Shown here piece after piece: positions 15,416 through 23,956 of a DNA stretch of 64,000 bases. Position 1 is the first letter of the stretch. Each line of letters begins with the position of its first letter. A program made the translations under genes and the position numbers. This DNA is from Halorubellus sp. JP-L1. Its GTDB lineage: Archaea > Halobacteriota > Halobacteria > Halobacteriales > Natrialbaceae. The DNA lies in the NCBI RefSeq assembly GCF_011440375.1, contig NZ_JAAOIR010000001.1, forward strand, positions 186,001-250,000, in the 5' to 3' direction. The notes under the pieces were generated by a model that saw only the letters and a program-made list of their open reading frames with translations, was not told the DNA's origin and ran no database searches.

Positions 15416-16570
15416 ATGAGCAACGACGACGCGTCTGTCGGTCGGATCGGTCGCCGCGAACTCCTCGCGACGTCGGCAGTCAGTGCAGCCGCGGCCTCCG
15501 CGGGCTGTCTCGGCCTCTTCGACGACGAAAGCAGCAACGACCTCTCCCTGAGCGAGTTCCGGGGCTCTGGCCCGTTCGTCTCCGGCCGCGCAGCCCCCGA
15601 AGGCACCTCCATGGACGACCTCGACGACCTCTCCGGGAGCCTCGCCATCTACATCGGCGGCGGCGAAGGCGGCCTCTACCGCGGTCTCATCGAACTCCTC
15701 GAGGAGAAGTACCCCGACTTCGAGGCGAACCTCAAGTCCGCGCCCTCCACGCAGCTCGCCAACACCATCATCGAGGAGAAGAAGAGCGGGCAGAGTCGCG
15801 CGGACGTCTTCTGGAGCATCGACGCGTCCTCGCTCGGCCTCGTCGCGAACGAGGGCTACGCAGCGTCGCTCTCGGACGACGTCCTGAGTCCCGTCCCCAG
15901 CGAACTCCAGGATTCCGAAGGCCGTTGGGTCGGCGTCGCCGGCCGCGCCCGCGCCATCCCCTACAACACGAACCAGTTCAGCGAAGACGACATTCCCAGC
16001 GACGTCACCGCGTTCGCGAACCAGTCGAAGTTCGCCGACTCGATGGGCTGGGGGCCGACGTACGGTGCGTTCAAGTCCTTCGTCACCGCGATGCGCATCA
16101 TGGAGGGCCGCGGAGCGACGAAGACGTGGCTCCAGGGCATGCTCGACCAGAACGTCGAGGAGTTCCGCGACGAGTACTTCACCTCTCGCGGCGTCGCCAC
16201 CGGCGCGGTCGGCGCCGGGTTCGCGAACCACTACTACGCCCTCCGCGTGCAGGCCGCCCGCGAGGACCCGCCGATCGACCTGGCGTTCACGGAGAACGAC
16301 GCCGGCGCGCTCGTCAACGTCTCCGGCATCGAAGCCATCGAGGGCACGCAGAACGCCGAGCTCGCCGAACTGTTCGCGCGCCACCTCCTGACCGCGGAAG
16401 CCCAGGAGTTCTTCGCGACGCGCGCGTACGCTTACCCGATGATTCCCGGCGTCCAGCCCGTCGGTGACCTCCCGACCATCGACGAACTCAACCCGCCGGA
16501 GCTCGACCTCACGAAGCTCAGCGACCTCGAACCGACCCTCGAACTGATGCGGGAGGTCGGCGTCCTCTGA
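15416..16570 (+). CDS. Fe(III)-type ABC transporter substrate-binding lipoprotein
   Basis: 384 residues. The N-terminus is a Tat signal with a lipobox: GRRELLATSAVSAAAASAGC, with Cys as lipid site. The mature part follows the FbpA/periplasmic-binding fold: LAIYIGGGEGGLYRGLIELL, DVFWSIDASSLG, then GRARAIPYNTNQF, and a C-terminal EFFATRAYAYPMIPGV typical of iron-binding proteins with a Tyr pair. The start at 15416 (MSNDDASVGRIGRRE) follows the TATA element and metal box. The permease gene overlaps its stop by 1 nt. Thiamine- or phosphonate-type importers are less likely, given the box and fold. Confidence 0.85.
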   Translation: MSNDDASVGRIGRRELLATSAVSAAAASAGCLGLFDDESSNDLSLSEFRGSGPFVSGRAAPEGTSMDDLDDLSGSLAIYIGGGEGGLYRGLIELLEEKYPDFEANLKSAPSTQLANTIIEEKKSGQSRADVFWSIDASSLGLVANEGYAASLSDDVLSPVPSELQDSEGRWVGVAGRARAIPYNTNQFSEDDIPSDVTAFANQSKFADSMGWGPTYGAFKSFVTAMRIMEGRGATKTWLQGMLDQNVEEFRDEYFTSRGVATGAVGAGFANHYYALRVQAAREDPPIDLAFTENDAGALVNVSGIEAIEGTQNAELAELFARHLLTAEAQEFFATRAYAYPMIPGVQPVGDLPTIDELNPPELDLTKLSDLEPTLELMREVGVL

Positions 16571-18174
16571 TGGCGACCGAGGAGGGATTGCTCGCGGCGC
16601 TCCGTCGCGAGGCACGCGGCGACGGCACGCTCGCACTCACCCTCCTGAGCGCCGCCGTCGCCGCGCTCGTCCTGTCGCCGGTCCTCTGGATCGTCGTCGA
16701 GGCCGCCGGCGTCGGGGTCGACGGCGCCTTCGACCTGTTCGCGGCCGAGCTCGACACGGTCCGCAACAGCCTCCTCGTCGTCGCCGTCGTCACCGGCGCG
16801 TCGATCCTCCTCGGCCTTCCACTGGCGATCCTGACCAGTCAGACCGACCTCCCCGGCCGTCGGTTCTGGACGGTCGCCGTCTCGCTCCCGCTCGTCGTCC
16901 CGAGCTACATCGGCGCGTTCGCGTACTTCAACGCGAGCGGCCCGAACGGCGACATCGCGACGACGCTCGCCACGCTCGGTCTGGACGTCCACGTCCCCCC
17001 GATTCGCGGCCTTCTCGGGACCGTGCTCGTCCTGACCCTGTTCACGTTCCCGTACGTCTTCCTGGCGACGCGCGCGAGCCTCGCATCGTTCGACGCCACC
17101 CTCCTCGAGGCCGCACGCACCCTGAATCACTCCCGGCGCTCGGCGTTCCTGAAGGTCGTCCTCCCGCAAGTCCTGCCCGGCGTCGCCGCCGGCGCGCTCC
17201 TCGTGGCGCTGTACGCGCTCTCGGACTTCGGGACGCCAGCGATCATGGGGTACGACGTCTTCACGAAAGTCCTCTACACGTCGAACTACGACATCCAGCT
17301 CACCGCGTTGCTATCCGTGCAGTTGCTCGCGGTGACCGCGGTCGTCATCGCGCTCGAATCCGCGGTCGAGTCCGGCGACGCCTCCGGGTACGCGTCCACG
17401 AATCCGCGGGCGAGCACCCGCCTGGAACTCGGGTGGCTGAAGGCGCCCGCGCTCGCGTTCTGCGCGCTCGTCGTCGCCGCCTGCCTCGCCGTCCCCGTCG
17501 GCCTCCTCGTCCTCTGGCTCGTCCGCGACACCGGCGGTGCGGGCTCCGGGTACGCGTTCTCCTGGGAGTACGGCTGGAACTCGCTCACCGTGAGCGTCCT
17601 CGCGGCCGCCGGCAGCATCCTCATGGCGCTCCCCGTCGCGTACACGTCCGTCGCGGACGACTCCCGACTCACGCGCCTGCTCGAACGCGGCACGTACGTC
17701 GGGTACGCGGTCCCCGGTATCGTCGTCGGCATCGCGCTCGTCGCGATGGGGAACCGGTTCGCGCCCGCGATCTACGGCACGATCCCGCTCATGGTGTTCG
17801 CGTACGTCGTCCGGTTCCTCCCGCAGGCCGTCGGGAGCGTCCGGTCGTCGCTCCTCCAGGTCGACGGCCGGCTCGTCGAGGCCGCGCGCACGCTCGGGCA
17901 CTCGCCCGCCGCGACGTTCCGGAAGGTCACGCTCCCGCTGGTCGTCCCCGGCGTCGTCTCCGGGGCTGCGCTCGTCTTCCTGACGACGATGAAGGAGCTC
18001 CCGGCGACGCTCCTGCTGCGACCGCTAGGTTTTGAAACCCTCGTCACGTACATCTGGATGGTACAGGAGTCCAGGCACTACGGGAAGGCGGCCGTGCCCG
18101 CGCTGGCGCTGGTGGGCCTCTCCGCGATCTCGATGCTGGTCTTGCTGTCGCGAGGTGGCGACGATGTCGCGTAA
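16570..18174 (+). CDS. ABC importer permease, two-domain FbpB type
   Basis: 534 residues with about 12 predicted membrane helices in two homologous halves. Each half has an EAA loop that contacts the ATPase: EAARTLNHSRRSAFLKVVLP in the first half and EAARTLGHSPAATFRKVTLP in the second. This duplicated permease is usual for Fe(III) importers of the Fbp/Sfu type. It overlaps the binding-protein stop (TGATG), which implies coupled translation. A repeat of the sequence ATGTC(G/A)CGTAACGA spans its 3' end and the next start. Confidence 0.9.
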   Translation: MATEEGLLAALRREARGDGTLALTLLSAAVAALVLSPVLWIVVEAAGVGVDGAFDLFAAELDTVRNSLLVVAVVTGASILLGLPLAILTSQTDLPGRRFWTVAVSLPLVVPSYIGAFAYFNASGPNGDIATTLATLGLDVHVPPIRGLLGTVLVLTLFTFPYVFLATRASLASFDATLLEAARTLNHSRRSAFLKVVLPQVLPGVAAGALLVALYALSDFGTPAIMGYDVFTKVLYTSNYDIQLTALLSVQLLAVTAVVIALESAVESGDASGYASTNPRASTRLELGWLKAPALAFCALVVAACLAVPVGLLVLWLVRDTGGAGSGYAFSWEYGWNSLTVSVLAAAGSILMALPVAYTSVADDSRLTRLLERGTYVGYAVPGIVVGIALVAMGNRFAPAIYGTIPLMVFAYVVRFLPQAVGSVRSSLLQVDGRLVEAARTLGHSPAATFRKVTLPLVVPGVVSGAALVFLTTMKELPATLLLRPLGFETLVTYIWMVQESRHYGKAAVPALALVGLSAISMLVLLSRGGDDVA

Positions 18175-18188
18175 CGAGGGTGGAATCC

Positions 18189-19346
18189 ATGTCACGTAAC
18201 GAATCTCCACGAGGGCTCGACCGCGAGGACCCGTACGGACGACCGGCGGCCGACGACGAGGAACGGACGGATCCGGCCGGCGACGCCGTCGTCCTCGAAC
18301 TCGACGGCGTCACGAAGCGCTTCGGGCCCGAGTGCGCGGTCGACGACCTCTCGGTGTCCGTGCACGACGGCGAACTCCTCACGCTCCTGGGCCCCTCCGG
18401 CTGCGGGAAGACGACGACGCTGCGCGTACTCGCGGGCCTCGAGCGCCCGGACGAGGGCGTGGTTCGCCTCGACGGCGAGCCCATTGCGGACGCGGATACA
18501 TTCCGGAAGCCCGAGGACCGCGACGTCGGCATCGTCTTCCAGGACTTCGCGCTGTTCCCGCACCTCACGGTCGCGGAGAACGTCGCGTTCGGCCTCCAGG
18601 ACCGCGACGCCGAGGAGACCGCGGCGCGCGTCGACGACCTCCTGGAACTCGTCGGCCTGGAGGACCAGCGCGGCTCGAAGCCCACGCAGCTCTCGGGCGG
18701 TCAACAGCAGCGCGTGGCGCTCGCGCGCTCGCTCGCGCCTGAACCGAGCGTCCTCCTCCTCGACGAGCCGTTCTCGAACCTCGACGTGCGCCTGCGCGAG
18801 CAGATGCGCGAGGAGGTCCGCGCCATCCTCAAGGAAGCCGACGTCACCGCCGTCTCGGTGACCCACGACCAGGAGGAGGCGCTCTCGATCTCGGACCGCG
18901 TCGCGGTGATGAGCGAGGGCGACGTCGAGCAGATCGGGACGCCCGAGAAGGTGTTCCAGCACCCCGAGTCCCGGTTCGTCGCCTCCTTCCTCGGCCAGGC
19001 CTCGTTCCTCACCGGGCACTTCGCGGACGGCGCGGTCGAGACGGTGCTCGGCGACTTCCCGGCGTCGATGGTCGAAGGGCTGACGACCGAGTACGAGAAC
19101 GCCGAGATCGACCTGCTCGTTCGCCCGGACGACCTGCGCGCGACGCCCGTGGAGGCCGACGACGGCGGGAACGGCGAGATCATCTACCGCCAGTACATGG
19201 GGCCGTCGTTCGTCTACCGCGTCCGCATGGACTCCGGCGACGTCGTCCACTGCCAGCACAATCACGTCACGGACTTCGAACTCGGGCAGCGCGTGAACGT
19301 CGAGCTCGTCGCCGATCATACCATCGCCTGGTACCCGACACGCTAG
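18189..19346 (+). CDS. ABC importer ATPase, FbpC/PotA type
   Basis: 385 residues. An acidic extension of about 35 residues precedes the nucleotide-binding domain: Walker A GPSGCGKTT, Q-loop VFQDFALFPHL, signature LSGGQQQR, Walker B LLLDEPFSNLD and H-loop VSVTHDQEE. A TOBE-like C-terminal region follows (IIYRQYMGPSFVYRVRM). I take the ATG at 18189, which has GAGGGTGG 5 nt upstream; a GTG at 18180 is possible. It energises the importer encoded by the two preceding genes, and the glycosyltransferase gene starts directly after its stop. Confidence 0.9.
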   Translation: MSRNESPRGLDREDPYGRPAADDEERTDPAGDAVVLELDGVTKRFGPECAVDDLSVSVHDGELLTLLGPSGCGKTTTLRVLAGLERPDEGVVRLDGEPIADADTFRKPEDRDVGIVFQDFALFPHLTVAENVAFGLQDRDAEETAARVDDLLELVGLEDQRGSKPTQLSGGQQQRVALARSLAPEPSVLLLDEPFSNLDVRLREQMREEVRAILKEADVTAVSVTHDQEEALSISDRVAVMSEGDVEQIGTPEKVFQHPESRFVASFLGQASFLTGHFADGAVETVLGDFPASMVEGLTTEYENAEIDLLVRPDDLRATPVEADDGGNGEIIYRQYMGPSFVYRVRMDSGDVVHCQHNHVTDFELGQRVNVELVADHTIAWYPTR

Positions 19347-21545
19347 ATGTCGGACGGCGACCGAGCGGACGCGACCAACGGCGATCGCCTCCGGCTCCGC
19401 GTTCGCGATCAGATCTCCGTTCGGCCGTCGACGCTCGCGCTCGCGCTCCTCGCCGGCGTGCTCGCGTACGTCGTCTCCGTCGTCGTCTTTCCTTATCACT
19501 CGACGAACCACGACGAGGCGGTGTACCTCCAGCAGGCCGCGATGCTGCTGGACGGCCAGTTGTTCCTGCGTCCGGCGGTCCCGGACGCGGTCCGGCCGTG
19601 GTTCTTCGTGCGGGACGGCGACGCACTCTACTCGAAGTACACGCCGGTCGCGGCGGGCGTGTTCGCGCTCGGGAAGGCCGTCGCGGGCTCGTACCGGGTT
19701 GCGCTCGCGGTCGTCGCCGCGGGGAACGTCGCACTCGCTGTCGCGCTCGGCCGCGAGGCGTTCGACCACCGTACCGGCCTGCTCGCGGGCGGCCTCCTGC
19801 TCGCGTCGCCGCTGTTCGTCGTCTCCTCGTCCGTGTTCCTCTCGTACGCGCCGACGACCCTGTTCAACCTCGCGTTCGCGTACGCGTACGTTCGTGCGGC
19901 ACGGACCGGCACCGGTCGAAACGCCGACGCTCGCGCCGACGGGACAGCGCGCGCGCGACGATTCGGCTGGGCGGCCGTGGCGGGCGTCGCGGTCGGCCTC
20001 GCGTTCTTCTCGCGACCCTACACTGCGGTCCTGTTCGCGTCGCCGTTCGTCGCGCACGCCGCCTGGTGCGTCCTCCGCGGCCGCTCGCGGCCCGCGCTGG
20101 AGGCCAACGCCGTCACGGGCGCGCTCGGCGTCGGGTTCGTCGCGCTCGCGCTCGCGTACAACGCCGTCGTCACCGGCGACGCGCTCACGTTCCCCTACCA
20201 GGCGTTCGCCCCGCGGGACGGCCTCGGGTTCGGGACGCGCGAGATCCTCGACTACTCGCGGAACTACACGCCCGCGCTCGCCGTCCGCGCGAACGCCGAG
20301 GTCGCCGCCCGACTCTTCGCCCGCTGGGTTCCCCTCGGCGTCGCCGGCACCGCCCTCGCCGCGTGGGGCGCCCGTCGCGCGCTCGCCGACGCGTCTCCTG
20401 CGGATGGCGCTACCAGTTCGCTCGACGACCGCACGCTCCGATTGCTCCTCGCCGCGGTCGTCCCCGCGGTCGTCGTCGGGAACGTCGCGTTCTGGGGGAA
20501 CCTGAACGTCCTCGGGAACCTGGACGTCGTCGCGGACGGCCTCGTCTGGACGCTCGGCCCGTACTACCACTTCGACGTGCTCGCCCCGACCGCGATCTTC
20601 GGCGCGTGGGGCGCCCGCGATCTCGTCGCTCGCGTGCGTGCCCGCCTCGCCGCGACGTCGGGCGCTCGCCGGACGGCCGTCGCCGCCGGCGCGGTCGTCC
20701 TCGCGCTCGTCGTCGCGGGCGTCGGCGTCGGCGCGCTCGCACATCCGCTCGGGGCGAACTACGTCTCGAGCCAGCACGTCGCCGACGCCTACGACGCCGA
20801 CCGCGAGTTCGACGACGCAGTCCTCTTCCTCCCGCAGATCTACGGCGACTGGCTCAATCACCCGCTGCAGGCGTACCGGAACGACCCCGGGTTCGACGGC
20901 GACGTCGTGTACGCGCTCGACCGCGACGGCGAGAACTTCGCGGTCGTCGACGCGTACCCGAACCGGTCGTACTACCGGTACACCTATCGCGGGCGGTGGG
21001 CGCCGTTCGACGGCGCGTCCGTCGACCCGCGCGTCCAGCGCGTCGACGTCGCTCGCGGCGAGCGCGCGGGCGTCGACGCCTCGCTCGGCACGCCGTCGTG
21101 GACCGAACGCGCCGCCGTGGAGTTGACGACCGACGAGGACAGCGTCGCGTACTACGTGAACGAATCCGATGGTGCGCTCGCGGACGGCATCGACGCGCGC
21201 ATCGTCGTCGCCGACGGCCGCGCGCGCCTCGTCGGCGACGACGTCGAGGCCCGCACCGGGAACGGGAGCGTCGCCGTCGAGGACACGGACACCGTGACCG
21301 TGACCGCGTTCCTCGGCAGTCGCGGCAGCGGCGGCCTCACGTACCGCGTGGAGACGCCGGTGCGCGGCGGCGCGGGCGACGCACCGAGCGCGGCGATGAC
21401 GCCGTACGTGGAGACCTGCATCGAGTACGCGACGTGCGACGGCGGCGCCGCGTACCGCCCCGGCGACTCGCCCGCGGGCGTCTCCGTCGACGTCGCGGTC
21501 TGGGCGAACGGGTTCGCGAACCGGTCGCCGAACGCGACGGCGTGA
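19347..21545 (+). CDS. GT-C membrane glycosyltransferase (GT39/ArnT-like)
   Basis: 732 residues. About ten membrane helices occupy residues 28-480, followed by a soluble C-terminal domain of about 250 residues. The first external loop has the acidic pair typical of GT-C enzymes that use lipid-phosphate sugars (YHSTNHDEAVYLQQA). Such enzymes move a sugar from a polyprenyl phosphate to a protein or lipid on the outer face. The ATG is the base after the ATPase stop, so it belongs to the metal-box operon. A soluble tail of this kind is found in haloarchaeal relatives but has no known role. Acceptor and donor are unknown. Confidence 0.82.
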   Translation: MSDGDRADATNGDRLRLRVRDQISVRPSTLALALLAGVLAYVVSVVVFPYHSTNHDEAVYLQQAAMLLDGQLFLRPAVPDAVRPWFFVRDGDALYSKYTPVAAGVFALGKAVAGSYRVALAVVAAGNVALAVALGREAFDHRTGLLAGGLLLASPLFVVSSSVFLSYAPTTLFNLAFAYAYVRAARTGTGRNADARADGTARARRFGWAAVAGVAVGLAFFSRPYTAVLFASPFVAHAAWCVLRGRSRPALEANAVTGALGVGFVALALAYNAVVTGDALTFPYQAFAPRDGLGFGTREILDYSRNYTPALAVRANAEVAARLFARWVPLGVAGTALAAWGARRALADASPADGATSSLDDRTLRLLLAAVVPAVVVGNVAFWGNLNVLGNLDVVADGLVWTLGPYYHFDVLAPTAIFGAWGARDLVARVRARLAATSGARRTAVAAGAVVLALVVAGVGVGALAHPLGANYVSSQHVADAYDADREFDDAVLFLPQIYGDWLNHPLQAYRNDPGFDGDVVYALDRDGENFAVVDAYPNRSYYRYTYRGRWAPFDGASVDPRVQRVDVARGERAGVDASLGTPSWTERAAVELTTDEDSVAYYVNESDGALADGIDARIVVADGRARLVGDDVEARTGNGSVAVEDTDTVTVTAFLGSRGSGGLTYRVETPVRGGAGDAPSAAMTPYVETCIEYATCDGGAAYRPGDSPAGVSVDVAVWANGFANRSPNATA

Positions 21546-21572
21546 GAAGACGGTCCCCAGGAGATCTCGCGG

Positions 21573-22373
21573 TCAGTCGAACAGCCGACGGAGTCGTTCC
21601 TCGAGGCAGACGCGGACGATGCCAGTCCCGATCTCCCAGCCGCCCTGGATGGGGTCGAGCTTCGTCTCGCCGGCGCGCTCGCCGTACTCGATGGGGATCT
21701 CGACGACGCGACGGCCGCGCATCGTGGGCCGGATGAGCAGCTCCGCCGACAGCGCGGTGTTCGTCGTCCACGTGATCTCCTGGAGGACGTCGCGTCGGTA
21801 CGCGCGCATCCCCGTCGTGGTGTCGTGGACGCGCGTCCCCATGAGCGCGCTCGCTATCGCGGCGAACGCGTGGTTCCCGAGGCGGTTGAACGCGGGCATC
21901 GCGTCGGCGCCGTGGTAGAGGCGGTCGCCGGAGACGACGTCGTACCCCTCGTTGACCTTCTCGAGGAACCTGGGGAGTGCGTCCATCGGGTACGTGTCGT
22001 CGCAGTCCGTCGTCACGACGACGGGCCGGTCCGGCGTGAGGACGGCCTCGCGGACCGCGACCCCGTATCCCTGTGGTTCCTGCTCGATGACCGTCGCGCC
22101 CCTCTCGCGGGCGATTTCCGGCGTTCGGTCGCTAGAGCCGTCCACGCAGACGACCTCTGCGCGGCCGTCCGAGACGCGCTCGACGTCGTCGAGGACGGTC
22201 CCGATGGCGGCCTCCTCGTTGTACGTCCCCATCACCACGGCCAGGTCGTCGAACGTGAACTCGCCAGCCGAGGTGGCCTCGTCGCTCGTCTCGTCCCGAT
22301 CGTTGCGCGCGGAGTCGTCGCCGGCGTCGTGATTCTCGGTCGCGTCGACTGTCTCGTCGTCGCTGTCGCTCAT
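21573..22373 (-). CDS. GT2 polyprenyl-phosphate hexose synthase-like glycosyltransferase
   Basis: 266 residues. An acidic N-terminal extension of about 42 residues is followed by a GT-A domain: AVVMGTYNEEAAIGTVLDDV, EVVCVDGSSDRTPEIA, QGYGVAVREAV and TTDCDDTYPMDAL with the metal-binding acidic residues. It looks like a dolichyl-phosphate mannose/glucose synthase without a membrane domain. It could supply the lipid-linked sugar used by the neighbouring GT-C enzyme. The two genes converge, 27 nt apart, and both are behind a TTTAGG box. Confidence 0.85.
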   Translation of the reverse strand: MSDSDDETVDATENHDAGDDSARNDRDETSDEATSAGEFTFDDLAVVMGTYNEEAAIGTVLDDVERVSDGRAEVVCVDGSSDRTPEIARERGATVIEQEPQGYGVAVREAVLTPDRPVVVTTDCDDTYPMDALPRFLEKVNEGYDVVSGDRLYHGADAMPAFNRLGNHAFAAIASALMGTRVHDTTTGMRAYRRDVLQEITWTTNTALSAELLIRPTMRGRRVVEIPIEYGERAGETKLDPIQGGWEIGTGIVRVCLEERLRRLFD

Positions 22374-22398
22374 GCCAACCCGTTGCCAGCGGCGCGAC

Positions 22399-22414
22399 TT
22401 TAGGCTTACCAAAA
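22399..22414 (-). promoter_or_regulatory. Metal-regulator box at the GT2 promoter
   Basis: Plus strand TTTAGGCTTACCAAAA, minus strand TTTTGGTAAGCCTAAA: one arm perfect, the other one base off. It is centred about 34 nt before the ATG at 22373 and overlaps the T-rich promoter element. Confidence 0.68.
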
Positions 22415-22429
22415 AATCTGGGTCGGGCG

Positions 22430-22780
22430 CTACACGGGGTCGGTGTCGTGCAGGAACGTCTGGAACTCCATCGTCCGCCCGTCCGGGTCGTCCGCGAAGA
22501 ACTGGTAGACGTCGAACTCGTCGTTCACGACCGGCTCCGAGCGCGCGCGGTCGGCGAATCGCTCGTAGAACTCGTCGACGCCCGCGCGGTCCTCGGTCAC
22601 GAACGTCAGCACGCCCTCGGTCTCCGTCTCGTCGCTCGCACAGAACCCGAACAGGAAGTTGTCGTACTTGCAGATCGTACACGCCGTCTGCTCCAGCCAG
22701 ACTTCCGCACCGACCTCGTCGACGTAGAACGACGCCGTCGCCTCGTAGTCCTCGCACCCGAAGAACACGATCCCGGACAT
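22430..22780 (-). CDS. VOC-family (glyoxalase/dioxygenase-like) protein
   Basis: 116 residues, one pair of beta-alpha-beta-beta-beta modules. It begins MSGIVFFGCEDYEATASFYV and ends DPDGRTMEFQTFL, where the Glu is the usual C-terminal metal ligand. A CTICKYDNFLFGFC stretch contains three Cys. The substrate cannot be predicted. A T-rich element (CGCTTTTTTCGA, about 22803-22813, minus strand) lies 28 nt before the start. Confidence 0.78.
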   Translation of the reverse strand: MSGIVFFGCEDYEATASFYVDEVGAEVWLEQTACTICKYDNFLFGFCASDETETEGVLTFVTEDRAGVDEFYERFADRARSEPVVNDEFDVYQFFADDPDGRTMEFQTFLHDTDPV

Positions 22781-22825
22781 ACCCCGGACCTCGACCCGGG
22801 TCGAAAAAAGCGTTCTCGTCCGCGT

Positions 22826-23047
22826 TCAGCCGGCGAGTTCGACGAGGAACAGGAGTATCTGGGGAGCGACGAGGCAGATGAGGCCGGCGGCGACGAGCGC
22901 GACCGGTAGCCAGATCAGCTCGGTGAGCAGCCACACGCCGAGTCCCGCGAGCACGAGCAGGATGCCGAGCGCGCGGAGGACCCACGCGAACGCGTCCTCG
23001 AATCCCGATTCGGCGACGACCTCGACGACGTCGAGTGCTTCGTCCAT
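22826..23047 (-). CDS. Small two-helix membrane protein
   Basis: 73 residues with an amphipathic N-terminus (MDEALDVVEVVAESG) and two hydrophobic helices (LRALGILLVLAGLGVWLLT and LPVALVAAGLICLVAPQILL). Such small membrane proteins are common in haloarchaea, and no family is recognised. It lies 45 nt upstream of the VOC gene on the same strand. Confidence 0.65.
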   Translation of the reverse strand: MDEALDVVEVVAESGFEDAFAWVLRALGILLVLAGLGVWLLTELIWLPVALVAAGLICLVAPQILLFLVELAG

Positions 23048-23224
23048 GCTGGATGGATGTCGCCGTCTGCGTCTTCGAAGCCGTCCCTAAACAGTGAGGA
23101 CGTGGTCGGTATCCGGTAGCGAATACCGAACACGAAGCGAACCCGGCTCTGGCGGGACGCGGCGTGTATTCGAACTGGAGCCCGGCGAACAACGTTTTCC
23201 CCGCCGGCGGTGAACGCGAAGTCG

Positions 23225-23884
23225 ATGACTCCATCTCGTCGGACGCTGACGTCCTTCGGGTTCGCCGCCCCCGCGGCGTCCATCGGGCTCGTGTCGCTCG
23301 CGACGCTCGTCGACCCGAAGTTCTCCTGGGCGACGCGGTCGCTCTCGAGCATGGGCGAATCGACCGGCCTCGGAGTGTTCGCGGTCGACTCCGCGAACCA
23401 GCTCGCGTGGCTCCTGTTCAACGGCGGCCTGTTCGCGGGCGGCCTCCTCGGCCTGCCGTTCGTCGCGCTGCTCGTCCTCGACGCCCGAAACGCGTTCGAG
23501 CGCGTCGGCGCGGTCGGGTTCGGGGTCGCGCTCGTTTGCATGGCCGGCGTCGGCGTCGCCTTCCTCGAGTCCGACGCCGCACCAGCGCCGTTCGACGAAC
23601 TCCACTTCCTCTTCGCGGTCCTCCTGTTCTTCTCCATCGGCGTCGTCCCGTGGCTCTACGGTAGCGGGATGGTCCTCGCCGACGACGCGCGAGCTGGACT
23701 GGCGACCATCTGGCTCGCGAACCTCTACGCCGTCCAGTGGGTCGTCTGGATCGTCCTCGAGGCGTTCGCGTTCACTGGCGACGGCGACACGTGGACGTAC
23801 TTCGCAGTCCCGGAGTTCGTCGGCGCGGTCGTCCTCGGCGGCTGGGCCGCGTGGCTCGCCGCCCGGAAACGACGGGCCGCCTGA
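23225..23884 (+). CDS. DUF998-like integral membrane protein
   Basis: 219 residues with six predicted membrane helices. Features typical of DUF998 are the first-loop SWATRSLSSMGE and the early helix with AASIGLVSLATLVDP. The ATG at 23225 is preferred over the GTG at 23210 because a T-rich element (ACGTTTTCC, about 23192-23200) lies about 29 nt before it. Function unknown. Confidence 0.78.
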   Translation: MTPSRRTLTSFGFAAPAASIGLVSLATLVDPKFSWATRSLSSMGESTGLGVFAVDSANQLAWLLFNGGLFAGGLLGLPFVALLVLDARNAFERVGAVGFGVALVCMAGVGVAFLESDAAPAPFDELHFLFAVLLFFSIGVVPWLYGSGMVLADDARAGLATIWLANLYAVQWVVWIVLEAFAFTGDGDTWTYFAVPEFVGAVVLGGWAAWLAARKRRAA

Positions 23885-23956
23885 GCGGCCGGCCGCGGCG
23901 GCGTCACTCGACTCTCCGCCGGAATCGTTTTCAGCGCCCGTCGGGGTACAGGAACC

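Noticed and set aside
18192-20861. 889-codon minus-strand frame under the importer ATPase and GT-C genes
   Set aside because: Arg/Asp/Glu low-complexity with no domain; an antisense shadow of two well-supported genes.
23084-23095. TTTAGGGACGG half-site upstream of the 73-residue membrane protein
   Set aside because: Only one arm of the metal box is present and it is about 40 nt from the start.
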